Assembly (NCBI RefSeq): GCF_048323695.1 | Contig: NZ_JBLWFT010000007.1 | Coordinates: 101,458-165,457, forward strand | Direction: 5' to 3' | Source of the DNA: Aquisalimonas sp007126095 | Lineage (GTDB): Bacteria > Pseudomonadota > Gammaproteobacteria > Nitrococcales > Aquisalimonadaceae | Length of the DNA: 64,000 nucleotides | In this document: positions 59,940 to 64,000 of the stretch, piece by piece | Numbering within the stretch: the first letter of the stretch is position 1 | Layout: the number at the start of each line of letters is the position of its first letter | Made by a program: the position numbers and the translations under genes | Notes under the pieces: model-generated | Seen by the model: the letters and a program-made list of their open reading frames with translations, nothing else | What the model was told of the DNA's origin: nothing | The model's database searches: none

Positions 59940-62863
59940 AGACGCTCACAACTCTTTACCACGAACATCAGGGAAAAGTGTCGGACAAGTGGAGTGGCAC
60001 CCTGGATGTCTACGAGCATTTGTTCGCCCCACGCCGCGGCGATGTGCGGCGCCTGTTGGAGATCGGTGTGCAGAACGGCGGATCTCTCGAGCTGTGGGCG
60101 AAGTACTTTGATTCTGCCGATCTGATTCTGGGCTGCGATATCGATCCCGCTTGCGCCGAGCTGGTCTTTCACGATCCGCGTATCAAGGTCGTGTCGGGGG
60201 ATGCCTGCGTGAGTGAGACCGTTCGAGCCGTCGATGCGCACAGCAGCGCCTTTGACGTCATTATCGATGACGGATCGCATCAGGTGGCGGACGTGGTGCG
60301 TGTGTTCGGCAAGTACTTTCCCCGACTCCGCCCTGGAGGGGTCTATGTGGTCGAGGATCTGCACTCGAGCTACTGGCAGGACTATGGAGGAGGCCGGGAT
60401 GCACCGTATTCCACCGTGAGCTTCTTCAAGCTCATGGTGGATGTGCTGAACCGCGACCACTGGGGCGTCGAGCGGTCCGTTCCAGACTGGCTGACGGGCT
60501 ATTCGCGCCACTTCGGGATACAGCTGGACGAGGCGTTTCTCGGGCAGATCCGTTCGGTTCGGTTCGATGATTCACTCTGTGTCATCGAGAAGCAGGATTC
60601 CCAGGTCCGTGGCGTGGGGAAGCGGGTCATTGCGGGCAATGATGAAGGAGTCACCGCAGGTACTGGTTCGCTTGCCGGGACGCACCTGCTGCACTGGTCA
60701 CAGGCGGAGAATCCCTGGGCCCAGCTTGATCGGCCTGCCGTGGAATATGTCGAACCTCTCACTCGATGGCTGGCTCGTCAGCAACGGCGGATCACTCGTC
60801 AGCGACGGCGGATCACTCGCCAGCGGCGGGAGCTCGAGGAGCTGCAGGAGGAACTGGTCGCCCGAACGCGGTCCATTGAGCAGCTGCAAGGAGAGGTCGC
60901 CGAGATTCGCACTTCCCGCAGCTGGAAGTTGACGGCCCCCTACCGACGGGTAGGTGGGTGGGTCCTGACAGGGCGCCAAATCGTCCGCAGTAAAGGAGGG
61001 CTCGCGCGGGCGTTCGGCTCCACGGGGAGGATCCTGGCGCAGGAAGGACCCGCGGGTATACGCCGGCGCTGGCACGACGCGCGCGCGTCGGGCATGGGCG
61101 GGGGTGTCCTGCTGGACGGACGCGTTGTTGATCCGTCGGACTACGGGCTGTGGGTACAGCTCTGTGACACGCTTGATGATCAAGATCGGACCACGATCCG
61201 AGACCGTCTCGCGAACTTTCAGGGACAGCCCACGTTCTCTGTTGTAATGCCAGTCTACAACCCGAACCTCGATTGGCTGGATGAAGCTATCCAGTCGGTA
61301 CGTGATCAGCTTTACCCCGACTGGGAGTTGTGTATTGCCGATGACGCTTCCACGGATGCGGGTGTCCACGAAGTCCTGCAGCGCTACGCCGACGAAGACA
61401 CAAGGATCAAGCTCGCCTTCCGCGACGCCAATGGCCATATCTCTGCGGCCAGCAATACTGCGCTCGAACTCGCGCAGGGCGACTGGGTTGTTCTTCTGGA
61501 CCAGGATGACCTCATTACCGAGGATGCGTTGTACCAGGTGGCCGAATGCATAAATAGGAATCCGAATGTCCGGATGCTTTATTCCGATGAGGACAAGATC
61601 GACAAAAAGGGAAAACGGTTTGGACCCTATTTCAAGTCGGACTGGAACCCGTATCTGTTCCTGTCTCACAATATGTTCAGTCACCTTGGTGTCTATGAAA
61701 GGGCGCTGGTCATGCAGCAGGGTGGATTCCGGGAAGGCTACGAGGGCGCCCAGGATTACGATCTTGCGCTCAGGTGCAGTGCCGCCGTTGGTTCAGATCA
61801 GATTGCTCACATACCTCACGTTCTGTATCACTGGCGCGTCCACGACAAAAGCACCGCTTCGGGAATAAACGCCAAACCCTATGCGATCGGGGCGGGTCAG
61901 AAAGCGTTATCGGAGCACGTCAATGCGAGGGTTTCGGGCTCTGATGTGCATGCCCTTACCTACGGCTATCAAATCCGTTTCGCCCTTCCAGAAAATCCGC
62001 CTGCCATTACGCTGGTGGTTCCAACCCGAAACAGAGTTGATTTGCTGCGGCGCTGCGTCGAAAGCATCCTCGCGCGAACGGATTATCCGAACTACAAGAT
62101 TCTGATTGTCGATAACGCCTCCGACGACCCTATAACACTGAACTATCTGAGTGAGGTGGAGAGTAGTTGCGTAAGTGTTGTTCGCGACAACGGTCCGTTC
62201 AACTTCTCCGCGATTAACAATCGCGCCATCGCTGGAATCGACACTGAGCTAGTCGGTCTCGTCAACAACGATATTGAAGTCAATGCTCCGGGTTGGCTCG
62301 ATGACATGGTTCGTTACGCGCTACAACCGGATGTGGGTGCTGTGGGGGCCAGGCTCCTCTATCCCAATGATACGGTCCAGCACGCAGGGATCATCCTGGG
62401 GGTTGGTGGAGTAGCAGCGAATGCGCATGCGGGCCAGTCCAGTCAGAGTTATGGGTACTTTGGGAGAGCGGCCCTCCCAGGGCAGTACTCTGCTGTCACT
62501 GCCGCATGCCTGGTGATACGTCGCGAACTTTATCTCGATGTTGGGGGAATGAACGAATCCCAGTTGGCGGTTGCCTTCAATGACGTCGACCTGGGTTTGA
62601 AACTGGCAGAGCTGGGCTACAGGAACGTACTCGTTCCGTCGGCCGTTCTTTATCATCATGAGTCGGCCAGCAGACCGAGGGATGATCAAGACGCGGAGTC
62701 CGAGCGTTTCGCACGGGAAGTACAATTCATGCGTCGGCGTTGGCGGGACTGGATTGATCTGGATCCAATGTATAATCCGAATCTTTCGCTCGAGAATGCA
62801 CGTTTTGAGCTTGCATGGCCAGCACGCAAGTCCAGAGTTCCAAAGGGAACCTTGGGGCAGTAG
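59936..62863 (+). CDS. Methyltransferase-GT2-GT2 fusion glycosyltransferase
   Basis: A 975-residue multidomain protein. Residues 1-215 form a class I SAM-methyltransferase-like domain (LLEIGVQNGGSLELWAKYF, DVIIDDGSHQ, LRPGGVYVVEDL). Residues 275-325 form a coiled coil encoded partly by 21-bp tandem repeats, with SRSWKLTAPYRRVG after it. The first GT2 domain starts near residue 433 (SVVMPVYNPNLDWLDEAIQS, LLDQDDLI) and the second near 688 (ITLVVPTRNRVDLLRRCVES, LVNNDIEV). It probably adds two sugars and a methyl cap or methylated sugar during polysaccharide synthesis (inference). Overlaps wzt by 4 bp. Confidence 0.9.
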   Translation: MKTLTTLYHEHQGKVSDKWSGTLDVYEHLFAPRRGDVRRLLEIGVQNGGSLELWAKYFDSADLILGCDIDPACAELVFHDPRIKVVSGDACVSETVRAVDAHSSAFDVIIDDGSHQVADVVRVFGKYFPRLRPGGVYVVEDLHSSYWQDYGGGRDAPYSTVSFFKLMVDVLNRDHWGVERSVPDWLTGYSRHFGIQLDEAFLGQIRSVRFDDSLCVIEKQDSQVRGVGKRVIAGNDEGVTAGTGSLAGTHLLHWSQAENPWAQLDRPAVEYVEPLTRWLARQQRRITRQRRRITRQRRELEELQEELVARTRSIEQLQGEVAEIRTSRSWKLTAPYRRVGGWVLTGRQIVRSKGGLARAFGSTGRILAQEGPAGIRRRWHDARASGMGGGVLLDGRVVDPSDYGLWVQLCDTLDDQDRTTIRDRLANFQGQPTFSVVMPVYNPNLDWLDEAIQSVRDQLYPDWELCIADDASTDAGVHEVLQRYADEDTRIKLAFRDANGHISAASNTALELAQGDWVVLLDQDDLITEDALYQVAECINRNPNVRMLYSDEDKIDKKGKRFGPYFKSDWNPYLFLSHNMFSHLGVYERALVMQQGGFREGYEGAQDYDLALRCSAAVGSDQIAHIPHVLYHWRVHDKSTASGINAKPYAIGAGQKALSEHVNARVSGSDVHALTYGYQIRFALPENPPAITLVVPTRNRVDLLRRCVESILARTDYPNYKILIVDNASDDPITLNYLSEVESSCVSVVRDNGPFNFSAINNRAIAGIDTELVGLVNNDIEVNAPGWLDDMVRYALQPDVGAVGARLLYPNDTVQHAGIILGVGGVAANAHAGQSSQSYGYFGRAALPGQYSAVTAACLVIRRELYLDVGGMNESQLAVAFNDVDLGLKLAELGYRNVLVPSAVLYHHESASRPRDDQDAESERFAREVQFMRRRWRDWIDLDPMYNPNLSLENARFELAWPARKSRVPKGTLGQ
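60776..60838 (+). repeat. Three 21-bp tandem repeats encoding coiled-coil heptads
   Basis: Units 60776-60796 and 60797-60817 differ by one base (CGTCAGCAACGG / CGTCAGCGACGG ...); the third at 60818-60838 is diverged. They encode RQQRRIT, RQRRRIT and RQRRELE, one heptad each, so unit changes would lengthen or shorten the coiled coil without a frameshift. Confidence 0.8.
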
Positions 62864-62918
62864 ACAGCGTTCAGGTTTATAGGGATTTCGAAGCGCCAGG
62901 ACGGAGAGTGGTACGCTC

Positions 62919-63749
62919 GTGGATCGGACAGAGAAGATATTGGCTTGTGTGGATTCCGACGGCCGGGGGTTGGAAATTGGTCCCAAGCATCGGCCGTTGG
63001 CACCCAAGGCGGAAGGCTTTCGTGTAGAAACGCTCGATTGGCTTACCAGGGAGGAGCTGGTTCGGGACTGCCTGAACAGTGGCCTGGACGCGTCACAGGT
63101 CGAGGAAACTGACCATGTCTGGCGCGGGGAACGCTATGCAGATCTGGTAGACCTTTCCCGTGGGGGATTCGACTGGATTATTGCATCGCATGTTGTCGAA
63201 CATGTTCCGGACCTTGTCGCTTTTCTACGTGATTGCGAGGAAATCCTCAATGATCGGGGGGTTCTTGTGCTTGCGGTACCCGATAAACGGTATTGCTTCG
63301 ATCGATATAGGCCCATATCCAGCTTGGGAGCGGTGCTGGATCGGTTTGTAGAGGGTCGTTGCCAGCACAGTATCGGCACATTGGTTGAGTTTCAGCTCTA
63401 TTACGCGGAGCAGGATGGCCAGGGTGCGTGGAGTTCGGCGAGTCTGGGGAATGCGGAACTTCGTAATGAGCCTGCGGCAGTTCGCGACATGTTTCGTGCA
63501 CGGATGAATGCTGAAGGCTACGTCGATTGCCACGGGTGGTGCTTTGTGCCCTCGTCTTTCAGGCTTCTCCTGCAGGATCTCTTCGACCTGGGGCTGATGG
63601 GCTTGAGGGAAGTGCGCTGGTATCCAACAGAGGGCTGTGAGTTTCTTATTTCCGTCGGAAAACATGGCAGCGGCCCGGGTCTGTCCCGCGCGTCTTTGTT
63701 AGGGAAAGTGGATGTGGAACTGGGGTCGGTCGTCCGCGACACCGAGTAA
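62919..63749 (+). CDS. Class I SAM-dependent methyltransferase
   Basis: A 276-residue protein. It has GLEIGPKHRPLAPK at the N-terminus in place of the usual GxGxG loop, DWIIASHVVEHVPDLVAFLR (motif II region) and LNDRGVLVLAVPDKRYCFD. This is the pattern of methyltransferases found in polysaccharide loci, e.g. O-antigen capping. GTG start; 55 bp after the fusion gene. It is the last intact gene before the IS66 element, so genes that once followed may have been separated by the insertion. Confidence 0.85.
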   Translation: MDRTEKILACVDSDGRGLEIGPKHRPLAPKAEGFRVETLDWLTREELVRDCLNSGLDASQVEETDHVWRGERYADLVDLSRGGFDWIIASHVVEHVPDLVAFLRDCEEILNDRGVLVLAVPDKRYCFDRYRPISSLGAVLDRFVEGRCQHSIGTLVEFQLYYAEQDGQGAWSSASLGNAELRNEPAAVRDMFRARMNAEGYVDCHGWCFVPSSFRLLLQDLFDLGLMGLREVRWYPTEGCEFLISVGKHGSGPGLSRASLLGKVDVELGSVVRDTE

Positions 63750-63765
63750 GTCGACGGGCCACTAC

Positions 63766-64000
63766 GTAAGCGATCCGCGAACCACACCTACTCGGTGGGT
63801 TTGAGCGCGTATAGGCTCTCATCCTGATGCCACGGCAGCAGGCCGTCGATGGCCTCATCGCTGGCCGCGGCCGGCAGGTTCTTTAACACCTCGAGCAGGT
63901 ACGCGTAGGGCTCCAGACGGTTGATCTTCGCCGTCTCGATGACGCTGTAGATCGTCGCACTGGCCTGGGCACCCCGCGTCGTGTGGCTGAACAGCCAGTT
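63766..64000 (-). mobile_element. IS66-family insertion element (one end, partial)
   Basis: The terminal inverted repeat begins with GTAAGCGATCC at 63766, the GTAAGCG start typical of IS66-family ends, 22 bp after the TnpC stop. The 8 bp before it (GCCACTAC, 63758-63765) would be the target duplication, which cannot be checked because the other end lies outside. It inserted 16 bp after the methyltransferase stop. Confidence 0.8.
63788..64000 (-). CDS. tnpC: IS66 transposase TnpC, C-terminal part
   Basis: The minus-strand frame runs off the window edge. It reads NWLFSHTTRGAQASATIYSV, IETAKINRLEPYAYLLEVLK and IDGLLPW near the end, then stops at TAG (63790-63788). These are the conserved last 70 residues of IS66 TnpC (NWLFS ... 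GAxAxAxxYSLIETAKxNGLEPYAYL ... LLPW). No frameshift in the visible part, so the element may be intact. Confidence 0.92.
   Translation of the reverse strand, partial: NWLFSHTTRGAQASATIYSVIETAKINRLEPYAYLLEVLKNLPAAASDEAIDGLLPWHQDESLYALKPTE

Noticed and set aside
60776..60838. Tandem repeats considered as a CRISPR-like array
   Set aside because: Units are adjacent without spacers, in frame and encode heptads of a coiled coil.

Overview
The window is a chromosomal stretch of a high-GC gammaproteobacterium, probably a halophile or haloalkaliphile of the Ectothiorhodospiraceae or Halomonas kind. This is inferred from acidic proteins, a BCCT osmolyte transporter, a HexR-controlled Entner-Doudoroff island, perfect FNR/ANR boxes, class I PHA synthase, Tat-dependent formate dehydrogenase and a type II sulfide:quinone reductase. 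No rRNA, tRNA or CRISPR array was seen.

Layout. (1) 1-9009: a respiratory formate dehydrogenase locus: DUF3305, DUF3306, polyferredoxin, TorD-like chaperone, small Tat protein, FdhA with Cys in place of Sec, FdhB, a small lipoprotein, the cytochrome b subunit, and a DUF6505 protein behind a terminator. (2) 9155-16219: PHA synthase, copper amine oxidase, a DUF1326-DUF2182 pair, a LuxR regulator fused to an alpha/beta-hydrolase, and a phasin-like protein. (3) 16511-21386: a signalling cluster with a PAS-GGDEF gene broken by an 11-bp duplication, a PAS histidine kinase, a FixJ-type regulator with a small partner gene, a second regulator lacking the phospho-acceptor Asp, and a fragment of an FAD-binding oxidoreductase. 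Five copies of a TACCGGTTTTCCC-like element link regions 2 and 3. (4) 21548-31886: pgi, zwf, hexR and pgl run leftwards, and edd, eda, gap and pyk run rightwards. Three palindromic HexR boxes lie at the zwf promoter and in the pgl/edd divergent region.

(5) 31961-42464: a BisC-like molybdoenzyme, an ATPase-permease-adaptor export operon behind an FNR box, a small membrane protein with a Tat-exported type II SQR, and a 600-aa lipoprotein of unknown function. (6) 42465-52389: mixed accessory genes (SRAP protein, isochorismatase-like hydrolase, two LysR regulators, OsmC, PEBP, BCCT, universal stress protein, DUF302) among unusually large gaps. The gaps hold a candidate small RNA with a strong terminator and several gene remnants: cysteine synthase, ECF permease, MFS, a Spy/CpxP-like protein and IS66 TnpA. 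(7) 52390-64000: a surface polysaccharide locus with two GT2 enzymes on the minus strand, rmlBDAC for dTDP-L-rhamnose, a Wzm/Wzt ABC exporter, a 975-aa methyltransferase-GT2-GT2 fusion and another methyltransferase. It is interrupted at its right edge by an IS66-family element running out of the window.

The strongest leads are the shared TACCGGTTTTCCC element around the signalling cluster, the duplication-generated frameshift in the PAS-GGDEF gene, the candidate sRNA at 42690-42848, and the Tat-exported SQR with its uncharacterised neighbours.
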